A stretch of DNA of 64,000 nucleotides from UBA1672 sp050633285 (GTDB lineage: Bacteria > Pseudomonadota > Alphaproteobacteria > Micavibrionales > Micavibrionaceae). The notes beneath the pieces are model-generated. The model did no database searches, was not told the origin of the DNA, and saw only the letters and a program-made list of their open reading frames with translations. Within the stretch, counting starts at the first letter, position 1; each line of letters begins with the position of its first letter. The position numbers were made by a program, and so were the translations under genes. Below are positions 42,120 through 51,035 of the stretch, one piece after another. Location: positions 1 to 64,000 of the forward strand of contig JBOEGG010000008.1 of assembly GCA_050633285.1 (NCBI GenBank). The letters are read 5' to 3'.

Positions 42120-44353
42120 GTGTACAATCCTATCAGAAGTTTTCACCTGAGCATTTATATGAACTTTTACCTGCGATTATACGTCAGCGTGATTTGGAGG
42201 AGGGGCAGCCTTTGAAAGCTTTGATCGGTGTGTTGGCCGATCAGGGGAGAGTTGTTGAACAGGATATTGATGATTTATATCAGAACATATTTGTTGAGAC
42301 ATGTGAGGATTGGGCCGTTTCATATATTGGGGATTTGTTAAGGTGTGCCCATCTGCATGGCGTTGATGATGCCGGTTTTTCACAACGTGCTTATGTCGCA
42401 AATACAATTGGATATCGCAGACGTAAGGGTACGCTTAGTGTTATGGAGTCACTTGCTCATGATACAACGGGTTGGAGTGCGCATGGACGTGAATTTTTTT
42501 CAACTCTATCGACGACCCAGAATATTAATCATGTCCGTGATCGCGCGTCTGCTATGGCGGATATAGGTGATGTTGATGCAATGGAAATGGTTGATGGGGC
42601 ATTTGATACCCAGCCACGTAGCATAGATGTTCGTCATATCGATAGTGATTTTGGTCAGGAGGCGCGCCATCATATTTCAAATATTGGTTTGTATTTGTGG
42701 CGTTTGCAGAGCTACAGTTTGTCTAAAGTAACGGCACGCCAGAAAAATGACAGGGCGAATAACGGTTTTTATTTTATTGATTATTTGCGTCGTGATGTGC
42801 GTCTGTTTAACAAGCCAAAAACTGAGCGTGATATTACGCATATTTCACAAGAGGCAAATGTATCTGCGCCTTTGCGCCGTATTCCTTTGTATCTGGAACT
42901 GGAAAAGCGCAGGCAGGATATAGTCGATGGATATAGTGTTTCACCTGTCTGGTTTGATCGTGCACCACCTTTTCGGATTTATGTGCAACAGCAAGAGGGG
43001 GACGATGTCGTCGAGATCCCCTTTGAAGAAGTGCTTGTCTGTAATCTTGAAACGTTCAAAAGACCTAAAAAGAAGAAAGCATATGTGCAGTCCCGTAGTG
43101 GCGTTGTTGTTGACATGCCTATACAGGTTGCCATTGACCCTGAGAATGGCCGGATTGCGTTTCCCTCGCGCGTGAAGCCGTTTAAGGTTTTGGTAGATTA
43201 CGCGTATGGATTTAGTGGAGATTACGGGGCTGGCGCTTATAAACGATATGATGATGTGTCGGAATTAACAGACCGTAAAGTGACCTGGCATGTTGCGGTT
43301 ACGCAGAGTGAAGCACCGGTTGCGAATAGTATTTTTGCCACTTTGTCAGAGGCGGTTGAGGCATGGAATAATCAGCCGGCAGGCACCGTAGGAATTATTT
43401 CTATCATGGACAATCATATTTATAAGGAAGCTTTAACCGGAGCTAACAGAATTACTATCCCGGAAGGGAGCTTGTTGATCGTTAGCGCTTCAGACTGGCC
43501 GTTATTACCGACTGATAATGATGGTGAATTAAGACGTATGCAAGGTCAGATAGAGGGGCGTGGTTTGGCACCGTGTATCATTGGAAATGTTGATATTCGT
43601 GGTCGTGCAGATTTACACAGTGATACACCCGGTGAGATTATTTTGGATGGGTTACATATTGCCGGTAATGTTAGTATTGATGAGGGAGGGAATGCACATT
43701 TAGGGCAGATTGATATTCGCTCTTGTACCTTGGGTAACGGCAGTAATTTTTTGCAGATTAATGGTGAGGAGAGCTCTCTTGTTGTGTTGTGCTCCAAATC
43801 TATTTTGTCTAATGTTGATGTCGCAAGTGATATTCAAAAATTGTCTATAACTGATTCAATCGTGCATAAAACTATTGCAGCCCGAGCATCATTTGTTTCA
43901 ATCTCTTCGAGTACAATCTTAGGTGGGGTTCGGGCGCGGGAAATTTTCGCACAAAATACGGTTTTTTCCGATGTTGTTTTGACCGAACGGCAACAGGCGG
44001 GATGTTTGCGGTTTTGCTTTGTTCCTACAGGATCGGTTACGCCACAGAAGTACAGATGTTTGCCGGATATTGCTTTGAAAGACAAGGAAACGGGAGAGGC
44101 TTTGGCTATATCCGAGAGAAATGCGGTTAAAGCACGTTTGGTACCGTCTTTTACATCAGAAGAGTTCGGGCATCATGCTTATGGTCAGTTAGGTGATAAT
44201 TGCGATGTGCTGTTTAAAAATTCTGCGGAAGACGGGAATGAGATTGGTGTTTTTCAGGGAGTAAAGAACACGCATCGTCAACAAAACATGGCATTGGCAA
44301 CGCGCGAGTATTTACGTTTTGGGCTTCAATATGGAGCCTTATTCGAGAGCTGA
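42116..44353 (+). CDS. Phage tail protein I-like baseplate protein with beta-helix extension
   Basis: A 745-aa protein. Residues ~1-150 match the P2 gpI-like tail family: YELLPAIIRQRD, LYQNIFVETCEDWAVSYIGD, RAYVANTIGYRRRKGTL. gpI links the wedge to fibres. A middle region with the motif PVWFDRAPPFRIYVQQ follows, then a right-handed beta-helix-like stretch (~480-620; INGEESSLVVLCSK, IQKLSITDSIVHKTI). The beta-helix could carry receptor binding, or receive a fibre encoded elsewhere. Confidence 0.78.
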   Translation: MSVQSYQKFSPEHLYELLPAIIRQRDLEEGQPLKALIGVLADQGRVVEQDIDDLYQNIFVETCEDWAVSYIGDLLRCAHLHGVDDAGFSQRAYVANTIGYRRRKGTLSVMESLAHDTTGWSAHGREFFSTLSTTQNINHVRDRASAMADIGDVDAMEMVDGAFDTQPRSIDVRHIDSDFGQEARHHISNIGLYLWRLQSYSLSKVTARQKNDRANNGFYFIDYLRRDVRLFNKPKTERDITHISQEANVSAPLRRIPLYLELEKRRQDIVDGYSVSPVWFDRAPPFRIYVQQQEGDDVVEIPFEEVLVCNLETFKRPKKKKAYVQSRSGVVVDMPIQVAIDPENGRIAFPSRVKPFKVLVDYAYGFSGDYGAGAYKRYDDVSELTDRKVTWHVAVTQSEAPVANSIFATLSEAVEAWNNQPAGTVGIISIMDNHIYKEALTGANRITIPEGSLLIVSASDWPLLPTDNDGELRRMQGQIEGRGLAPCIIGNVDIRGRADLHSDTPGEIILDGLHIAGNVSIDEGGNAHLGQIDIRSCTLGNGSNFLQINGEESSLVVLCSKSILSNVDVASDIQKLSITDSIVHKTIAARASFVSISSSTILGGVRAREIFAQNTVFSDVVLTERQQAGCLRFCFVPTGSVTPQKYRCLPDIALKDKETGEALAISERNAVKARLVPSFTSEEFGHHAYGQLGDNCDVLFKNSAEDGNEIGVFQGVKNTHRQQNMALATREYLRFGLQYGALFES

Positions 44354-44398
44354 GTTTTAGGATTATTATACAATATAGAAAAGAAGAGAGTATTGCAC

Positions 44399-47300
44399 AT
44401 GAAGGGCGATTACACACGGTTTACATTTAATCCTGACAAGGAATATAAAGGGGTTTTGAAGCAACAAGGGCGTGTTGATCTTGATGCTGATTGGAATGAA
44501 CAACAGGATATTCAAACCTATTACCGTGAGACTGTTACGGGTGATATTATTGGGGCAAGTGGTGCACCGGAGAATGATGCAGGATTCCGTGTGTCTGTTG
44601 ATGGGGGGGAGCCTGTTTTTAGTAATGGGCGGTATTATGTTGATGGAGCTTTATGTCTGAATAGCGTTGATGAGGTTTCGGTAACTGAACAGCCACATTC
44701 TCCATTGTCTGAGCTGCCCGATACTGAGGGGCGCTATATTGCGTATTTGGATGTTTTTGATCGCCATATTACGTCGTTGGAAGATGGCTCTATTCGTGAA
44801 GTTGCCTTGAATGGACCGGATACAGCGACCCGCATACAAAATGTTTGGCAAGTTAAGTTGTTGCGTGTTGGCGCACCGGGGGCTGCTTTTCATTGCATGA
44901 GTAATAATGCGGGGTGGAGTAATCTTTTACAAGGCTCTACAGCGAAGTTGTCTGCTCGGGCAAAGGCAGGGTTAACTGCGGCAGAGAACCCATGTGTGAT
45001 TTCACCGGATGCGGGGTATCGTCGTTTAGAAAATCAGCTTTATCGTGTGGAAATACATCAGGGTGGTGCACATGCAAGAGCAACATGGAAGTGGTCACGT
45101 AATAATGGTGCGCAGCTTGCCAAGTGGATTGGGCAGGATGGTAATACTATCAAGATTTCTCAAAGTAACGGGCAGGCTTTTGGTGGCTTTAAGAGTGGGC
45201 AGTGGATTGAGTTAACGGATGATTTGCGTGAGCTTCGTGAGGAGCCCGGGACTCTTGTGAGGATTGAGCGTGTTCGGAGTAATGAAATTATCATTGAGGC
45301 TGCGACTGCTACGGGTACGATGGACTTGGCTGAGTTTTCGTCCAATCCGAAAATTCGCGGTTGGGATTCTGTTGGTGAATTGCACGTTAATCAGGCGGGA
45401 GATGATGAGGGTTGGATTTTACTTGAAGACGGCGTGCAAGTGAAGTTTCATTCGGGACGTCAAAAGACAGGGGATTACTGGCTTATTCCTGCGCGTACAA
45501 ATACGGGCGATATAGAATGGCCGCAACAAGGTGGGGAGCCGGAGGCTGTTAAGCCTCATGGCGTAGAGCATCATTATGCTCGTCTTGCTTTGCTTGACCT
45601 TGATGGTGGTAATTGGAAGGTTGCAAGTGACTGTCGTGAGTTGTTTCCGGCGTTGACGGATTTGATACAGCTTTCTTATGTTGGTGGTGATGGGCAGAGT
45701 GTCATGCCTGACCCTGCCGCTCCAAATGCCAAGCTAGAGCTCGGTATGCCTATACAGGTCGGGGTTTCGCGTGGTAATAGCCCAGTTCAGGGGATGTCTG
45801 TACGATTTAAAGTTCGGAGTGGTGATGGTACTTTGAATGGAGGTGCGATTCAGCAGGTTACTGTTGAGACTGACGGGCGAGGTGTGGCGTCTTGTCGCTG
45901 GGCTATCGATTCACTGATGCCGATACAGACGTTGGATGCTGAGTTGTTAGATGTTTCCGGTTCTGTGCGCCATATTCCTGTGCGTTTCCATGCGGGGTTA
46001 GAGCGTGCGGACTTGGTATCTTATGATCCTGTGAATACGCCAGAGCTCGCTGGTACGAAAACTGTGCAAGAGGCGATTGATGCTTTGGCGAAGATTAACC
46101 ATGAAGGGTGCACGACATACGTGGTTAGGCCGGGAGATAATTGGCATGATATTTTCAATGAAATTAAGGATGGAGAGGACGCTCATATTTGTTTCCAGCG
46201 CGGTGTGTTCTTGCTTGATAAGCCGCTGCGCATTGAGGGTAAGGGGCATCTAAAAGTCACCGGTGCAGGCAACGGTAGCCAAATTATTGCGCGTAGCCAA
46301 GAAGCCGCTCTGCAATTTGTAAAATGTGCCGGTGTGTCTGTGCGTGATTTGTATATTGAGGCAGGGAATGTTGGTATACAGGGGAAAATTAAGCATACCT
46401 TGGGAGCCTTGACTATTGAAGATGTACCACAGGTTTCTATTCGTGATGTGGCTGTGAAGTGTGCGGGTGCAAGCATATTACGACGTGCTTGCATTACGGT
46501 GGTTAAAGATAAGGGAAAAGATGCGAAGAGTGTGGTTCCCGCAGAGTGCGTCACTATTCAAGACTGTGATTTAACAGTTGGGCATAAGCAAAATGCAATA
46601 TTGCTTGTGAATGTTGAGAAGACGAATGTGACAGGTAATTGCATTAAAGTCGGAAAACGTTCTAAAGCTCTAAATTTAAGAAAGCAGCTTGAGGCGCCGA
46701 AGATGCGTGCAGACGTAAAAGCTATGTTGATTGGTTCGCCTGTTGTTGCGGAAGTTAACTTGAAAGATGGCAAGGTGAATACGCATAAGGTTGGTTCTTA
46801 TACGTTACTTGCGAATTCCAGTATACCGGAGCATGAGTGGGATGCATTAATGCGTAAGGACCCACCAAAGGCCGATGATCGAAAATCAAAGAAAAATGCG
46901 GTGAAGTATTATGAAAGGCTTGCAGATGAAGTTGTTGAGAAGCCTTCTTTGCTTAAAAGCTATGAGCGGAATGTTAAATCCTTTGAAAAAGATATAGGGG
47001 ATGCCGCGTTTAATAACTTGACCGCAACGCCACATGGTAAAGCAGTGATGCGTAATATGCTGTTTAACGGTGATATTCGTGTTGAGGAGTTTGATGAAAT
47101 TAATAATGTCGATCATAACACTGTGATTAGTTATGACGGTAATAGGGTTTCGATGAATTCTGTGTTGTCGGAGAAGACATGGTTAAAAATGCTAAAGTCT
47201 GAGAATGCTCGTGTGGGTAGTAATGAGGGCTTGTTAAAGGAACTGCAAGGTCTTGCCGGTCGGCTTATTATTGATGAAGATTTTCGTAATCGCCAGCCTG

Positions 47301-47860
47301 AAGCCAAGAAGTGGTTTGGTGGTTTGGTCAAGAATAATCCGTCTGTCGCGTCGAAAGGGATTGTTTGTGGTGGATCTCATGTCGGGCATGTTTTTGTATC
47401 TCAAAATGTTGTAACAGGGGTTGAGGATTGTGTTCATATTGGTGTTAGCCATCGAACAAATAAAACGGATGAGCTTGATTATGCTAAGTCTGTTTTTGTT
47501 CAGGATAATGTGATTTACATGTCTAAGCCGGTGGAGAAGGTACGTGGAAATCGTGGCGTGTTTGTTGGTAATGCGCACTCTATCCGTATTGAGCGTAATG
47601 AAATATTGTTACAGACAAATGATCCTAAGGCTGAGTTCCTTGATGGTATTAAGATTTATGGGGACTTGGGGCGTATGATTATGGTGCGTGAGAATGTTGT
47701 TAAGGGGGCGCGCGTTGGCTTGCGATTGAAAGCCTTGGATGACGGTAATAAGAATATTGTTCGTCAATGGCTTGCAGGAGATAATTTGTTTTTAGGAGCG
47801 TCTCAGTCTGCGATTATTGCGCCATCTTCTCTACGGCAAGTGAATAATATATCTGGATAG
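44399..47860 (+). CDS. DUF6519 / right-handed beta-helix protein of the eCIS
   Basis: A 1153-aa protein. Residues ~1-400 match the DUF6519 family found in eCIS loci: YTRFTFNPDKEYKGVLKQQG, VDLDADWNEQQD, and HGVEHHYARLALL. An Ig-like Big-1-type domain follows (~430-520; GVSRGNSPVQGMSVRFKV), then a pectate-lyase-like beta-helix (~600-740 and again ~1000-1140). A helical, Lys-rich segment (~790-960) interrupts the helix. The ATG at 44399 follows AAGAAGAGAG; a TTG six bases upstream is less likely. It is the last gene of the cluster and probably the outermost baseplate or adhesin component. Confidence 0.78.
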   Translation: MKGDYTRFTFNPDKEYKGVLKQQGRVDLDADWNEQQDIQTYYRETVTGDIIGASGAPENDAGFRVSVDGGEPVFSNGRYYVDGALCLNSVDEVSVTEQPHSPLSELPDTEGRYIAYLDVFDRHITSLEDGSIREVALNGPDTATRIQNVWQVKLLRVGAPGAAFHCMSNNAGWSNLLQGSTAKLSARAKAGLTAAENPCVISPDAGYRRLENQLYRVEIHQGGAHARATWKWSRNNGAQLAKWIGQDGNTIKISQSNGQAFGGFKSGQWIELTDDLRELREEPGTLVRIERVRSNEIIIEAATATGTMDLAEFSSNPKIRGWDSVGELHVNQAGDDEGWILLEDGVQVKFHSGRQKTGDYWLIPARTNTGDIEWPQQGGEPEAVKPHGVEHHYARLALLDLDGGNWKVASDCRELFPALTDLIQLSYVGGDGQSVMPDPAAPNAKLELGMPIQVGVSRGNSPVQGMSVRFKVRSGDGTLNGGAIQQVTVETDGRGVASCRWAIDSLMPIQTLDAELLDVSGSVRHIPVRFHAGLERADLVSYDPVNTPELAGTKTVQEAIDALAKINHEGCTTYVVRPGDNWHDIFNEIKDGEDAHICFQRGVFLLDKPLRIEGKGHLKVTGAGNGSQIIARSQEAALQFVKCAGVSVRDLYIEAGNVGIQGKIKHTLGALTIEDVPQVSIRDVAVKCAGASILRRACITVVKDKGKDAKSVVPAECVTIQDCDLTVGHKQNAILLVNVEKTNVTGNCIKVGKRSKALNLRKQLEAPKMRADVKAMLIGSPVVAEVNLKDGKVNTHKVGSYTLLANSSIPEHEWDALMRKDPPKADDRKSKKNAVKYYERLADEVVEKPSLLKSYERNVKSFEKDIGDAAFNNLTATPHGKAVMRNMLFNGDIRVEEFDEINNVDHNTVISYDGNRVSMNSVLSEKTWLKMLKSENARVGSNEGLLKELQGLAGRLIIDEDFRNRQPEAKKWFGGLVKNNPSVASKGIVCGGSHVGHVFVSQNVVTGVEDCVHIGVSHRTNKTDELDYAKSVFVQDNVIYMSKPVEKVRGNRGVFVGNAHSIRIERNEILLQTNDPKAEFLDGIKIYGDLGRMIMVRENVVKGARVGLRLKALDDGNKNIVRQWLAGDNLFLGASQSAIIAPSSLRQVNNISG

Positions 47861-48033
47861 TTTTGTGTGCCTTATTGCACTTTATAAACTTATGGGTATT
47901 ATGGTTGTAGTTGTTGATATTTGGAATGGTATCCGCCCTTTTAAAGTACATGATGCGATGGTTCTGACGACTTAGTTAGACGAGACGTTGAAAGTAGAGT
48001 TTGGGTTCTTGTTCAAATCAGGTTAGCAATTTA

Positions 48034-48061
48034 AAGCGGGGCTTATGAGGCCCGCTTTTTT
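48034..48061 (+). terminator. Terminator downstream of the eCIS locus
   Basis: AAAGCGGG (48034-48041) pairs with CCCGCTTT (48052-48059), then a short T run. It lies 173 bases past the last eCIS stop codon. The intervening 47861-48033 shows no gene. Confidence 0.75.
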
Positions 48062-48068
48062 ATTGTGC

Positions 48069-48099
48069 ATTTTACATGGATTGAAGGTCGTGAAACAGC
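48069..48099 (+). repeat. Dispersed intergenic repeat, copy 2
   Basis: TGGATTGAAGGTCGTGAAA at 48077-48095 is identical to 1682-1700, with TTTTAC shared just upstream. It lies between two terminators. Confidence 0.55.
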
Positions 48100-48112
48100 T
48101 TCTCTTTGTTTA

Positions 48113-48139
48113 AAAAGGCCACAAATGATGTGGCCTTTT
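48113..48139 (-). terminator. Bidirectional terminator, 3' of the SDR gene
   Basis: AAAAGGCCAC (48113-48122), loop of 7, GTGGCCTTTT (48130-48139): a perfect 10-bp stem with A and T runs on both sides. It serves the minus-strand SDR gene ending at 48162 and could also stop + strand readthrough. Confidence 0.85.
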
Positions 48140-48161
48140 GTTTGTTGAATTTTCAGAAATG

Positions 48162-48914
48162 TTAGACTTGAGCAAGGCCGCCATCAACAGAAAGGTCAAT
48201 GCCGTTAATGTATGAACTTTCAGATGATCCGAGGAAGAGGGCTGCATTTGCGATTTCATCAGCTGTGCCGAAACGTGATAATGGTACTTGTTGTGTGATT
48301 GCTTCACCCATAGCTTCTAAGTCTTCCGGAGGAAGTCCAAACTTACCATAGATTGGTGTTTCAATAGGGCCCGGGCTAATGGCATTTACACGAATAGTGC
48401 GCGGAGCCAAGTCTGTTGCCCATGTGCGTGCAAACGAGCGTACTGCTGCTTTCGATGCGCTATAAACACTGAAGTTCTGAAAACCTTTTACGCCGACAAT
48501 AGATGCATTTAGAATAATTGATCCGCCGTTGTTCATGAGTGGTAAGGCCTTTTGTACCGTGAAGAACAGCCCCTTTACATTGATGTCAAAATGACGGTCA
48601 AAAAACTCTTCAGTTGTTTCTTCAAAGGGGGATAGCTCTGCAATGCCGGCATTTGCGAAGAGAATGTCAATTTTGCCGAATTTTTCTTTAACGATGTTGT
48701 ATAAATTATCGAGGTCATCAAGACTTGAAACATCACCTTGTATAGCTAATGTTTCGTTTCCGATATTTGAAACGGCCTCATCAAGTGATGATTGGTTGCG
48801 TCCGGTTATAATCACTGTTGCCCCCTCGGCAGAATAACGTTTGGCTGTTGCTAGGCCAATTCCGCTATTCCCGCCTGTGATCAGTGCAACTTTTCCGGTT
48901 AATTTTTGTGTCAT
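48162..48914 (-). CDS. SDR family NAD(P)-dependent oxidoreductase
   Basis: A 250-aa classical short-chain dehydrogenase/reductase. The cofactor motif TGGNSGIG is at 13-20, NAG at 88-90, and the catalytic set is S138 with YSASK (Y151, K155). The C-terminal part ends ESSYINGIDLSVDGGLAQV, as in 3-ketoacyl-ACP reductase-like members. Substrate unknown. It is transcribed divergently from a TetR regulator 58 bases away, a common SDR-TetR pair for aldehyde or quinone stress. Confidence 0.93.
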   Translation of the reverse strand: MTQKLTGKVALITGGNSGIGLATAKRYSAEGATVIITGRNQSSLDEAVSNIGNETLAIQGDVSSLDDLDNLYNIVKEKFGKIDILFANAGIAELSPFEETTEEFFDRHFDINVKGLFFTVQKALPLMNNGGSIILNASIVGVKGFQNFSVYSASKAAVRSFARTWATDLAPRTIRVNAISPGPIETPIYGKFGLPPEDLEAMGEAITQQVPLSRFGTADEIANAALFLGSSESSYINGIDLSVDGGLAQV

Positions 48915-48937
48915 AATTCTATCCTTAACTTTATTTT

Positions 48938-49011
48938 TGTAGTGATTGTTATAATATTAGGCTATAGGTAGAATGGTGTATATGTCAAGGATTTATGTAG
49001 TGAACGATACA
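48938..49011. promoter_or_regulatory. Pair of TetR-operator-like repeats
   Basis: TGTAGTGATTGTTATA (48938-48953) and TGTAGTGAACGATACA (48996-49011) share TGTAGTGA and have TGTA-N8-TACA-like symmetry. They lie 58 bases apart in and next to the divergent SDR-TetR interval. If the second is an operator, the TetR start may be downstream of 48973. Confidence 0.35.
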
Positions 49012-49620
49012 AAAATAAAAAAGAGATCGAAGGGGCGCCCCAAAACATTTGATAGAGATGATGCGCTGAATAAGGCGTTGGGTGTTTTTTGTGAATATGG
49101 TTATCAGGGAACATCTCTGGCACAATTGACGGATGCTATGGGGATGAACCCGCCAAGTGTTTATGGTGCATTTGGGGATAAACAGCAGCTTTTTATTGAG
49201 GTTTTATCTCATTATCATGCTCCATATTTGAATGTCGTAAAGGCGTGTTTTAAAGCTCAGGCAACGACACTTGAAGCTCTGGGAGAATTGTTTCAAATGT
49301 CAGAAACACAGCATGTTTGCCGGAATGCACTTGGGTGTTTAATCGTGAACTCGGGTATTAACAGGAGTGATGAGAGTTCGGCTATTGGTGATAAAATTAA
49401 AGAAATACATGAAACGAATGAGAACTTAATTTGTGAGCGATTGGAGCGTGGCCAAAAAGAAGGGGACGTTGCCAAGCAGGTAAATGCCAGAAAGCTTGCG
49501 CGTTATATTAATGGTATCCTTCAGGGGGCTGCTGTTACGGCAAGAGGGCAGCAATCTCCACAGGCTGTGAAAGACCTTTTGGATGAGGGATTTGAATTGC
49601 TACGCTCTCGGATTAGCTAA
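48973..49620 (+). CDS. TetR/AcrR family transcriptional regulator
   Basis: A 215-aa repressor with the N-terminal HTH: GRPKTFDRDDALNKAL, then YGYQGTSLAQLTDAMGMNPP and SVYGAFGDKQQLF (~24-75). The C-terminal ligand domain (~95-210) includes a CRNALGCLIVNSG segment common in SDR-linked regulators. It is divergent from the SDR gene and probably represses it. The start is uncertain: ATG 48973, ATG 48982, or GTG 49000, which would place the protein start nearer to the conserved GRPKTFD. Confidence 0.92.
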   Translation: MVYMSRIYVVNDTKIKKRSKGRPKTFDRDDALNKALGVFCEYGYQGTSLAQLTDAMGMNPPSVYGAFGDKQQLFIEVLSHYHAPYLNVVKACFKAQATTLEALGELFQMSETQHVCRNALGCLIVNSGINRSDESSAIGDKIKEIHETNENLICERLERGQKEGDVAKQVNARKLARYINGILQGAAVTARGQQSPQAVKDLLDEGFELLRSRIS

Positions 49621-49683
49621 TTTGCTCTTTTGAAGTGCAGCGTGTTATATATGACGTAAGAATAATTATTAAGGTTCTGAATA

Positions 49684-51018
49684 GTGCGGGTTGCGGTAAT
49701 CGGAAATGGTCAGCAAGGGCTCTCAATTGCTAGTGCATTGTGTGAAAAACATGATGTGCAATGTTTTGATGCGTCAGAAGATGTGCGTGAGCAAGCTCGT
49801 AACTTAAGCGCCGATACTGATATCTCTCACCATGATAATATTTCTGATGCCGTAAACGGAGTTGATGTCGTATTTTTAGCGACGCCGATTGATCAGTTCT
49901 CAGGCGTTGTTCGTGGTATATCCCCATATTTAAGTGACGATACTATTATCACGGATATAGGTTCGGGTAAGTCAAAATCGATTGAGAATGTTCGGAGTGT
50001 CTTGCCTGACGGCGTTTCTTATATTCCCGGGCATCCGATAGCCGGTAAGGCGCAAAGTGGACCGAGTGTGAGCGATCCTGACATGTACAAGGGGCAAACA
50101 GTTATTGTCGTTCCTCAAGAAGGGGGAACTTCACAACAAGATGTGATTGAGGGGCTATGGCAGGATATGGGAGCGCATGTTTCTAATATGGATCCCAATA
50201 CACATGATAATTTATATGGCACTATCTCGCATTTTGAACATGTTGTCGCGTTTTCTTTAACATCCCTAGGGTATGATCAGGTTACAGGTGGTGTAACAGA
50301 AGATTATAAGAAGGGCGGTGATACACTTCTTTCAACAACGCGTATATCTGGTGGCGCGTCTCCTGATATGTGGATCCCTATTTTTGAAGATAATAAAGAT
50401 GCTGTCGTTAAGGCGGCAGATAATTTTCAGAGCTATGTTGATGAGTTGCGGGAGGCGTTACAAGAAGATACGCCTGCTAAGCTACAAGCCTTGTTAGAAG
50501 AGGCTCATCAATTTCGTAAGGCCATTCCTGACCGTCCTAGGGAGGGGCTTATGGCAGAAGTATCGGATTTGACTGATGAGTATGGTATTAAGGATGTTGA
50601 TCTCACGCATTCTGGGCATATGTCTGGTGTTTTCAATGAAAAATCTGGTATTTCTCTGGCGAAGAGGATTTTGTTGCCGACGTTTATCGGGGCGGCAATA
50701 ACTCTAAATGCCATTGAGACTGAGAAGAATGAGCTTCAAGGTATTGAGATTGCGGATGTCGCGAACCCGAGTTTTAAAGACGGCTCTGCGCCTATGCTGA
50801 ATAACCCTGAATATGTTTCTAATCTATTGTTTTATAATAAAGACTTGTTACTGGATAACCTTAACGAATTTAATGTGCAATATACTCAGTTACTCGATAC
50901 TATTCAGGCGTCAGATCGAAATGCTATGCGCGCGTTAATAGATGATGTGTCGGAAATACGTTCTTCTATGCCCTCACCTCGTGGTGAAGATGAGGTTAGG
51001 GAAGAGTTTAGTGTCTGA
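49684..51018 (+). CDS. Prephenate dehydrogenase-like protein with duplicated C-terminal domain
   Basis: A 444-aa protein starting at GTG. The N-terminal Rossmann fold carries GNGQQG (7-12), DIGSGK (91-96) and PGHPIAGKAQSGP (115-127), all signatures of TyrA-type prephenate or arogenate dehydrogenases. The usual C-terminal helical dimerisation domain (~175-285; SHFEHVVAF, STTRISGGASPDMW) is followed by a second, similar helical unit (~300-435; NPEYVSNLLFYNKDLLLDNL). That makes the protein some 130 residues longer than usual. It stands alone, not in an aromatic-pathway operon, so a specialised substrate is possible. Confidence 0.8.
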   Translation: MRVAVIGNGQQGLSIASALCEKHDVQCFDASEDVREQARNLSADTDISHHDNISDAVNGVDVVFLATPIDQFSGVVRGISPYLSDDTIITDIGSGKSKSIENVRSVLPDGVSYIPGHPIAGKAQSGPSVSDPDMYKGQTVIVVPQEGGTSQQDVIEGLWQDMGAHVSNMDPNTHDNLYGTISHFEHVVAFSLTSLGYDQVTGGVTEDYKKGGDTLLSTTRISGGASPDMWIPIFEDNKDAVVKAADNFQSYVDELREALQEDTPAKLQALLEEAHQFRKAIPDRPREGLMAEVSDLTDEYGIKDVDLTHSGHMSGVFNEKSGISLAKRILLPTFIGAAITLNAIETEKNELQGIEIADVANPSFKDGSAPMLNNPEYVSNLLFYNKDLLLDNLNEFNVQYTQLLDTIQASDRNAMRALIDDVSEIRSSMPSPRGEDEVREEFSV

Positions 51019-51035
51019 GATTTTTACAAATAATA

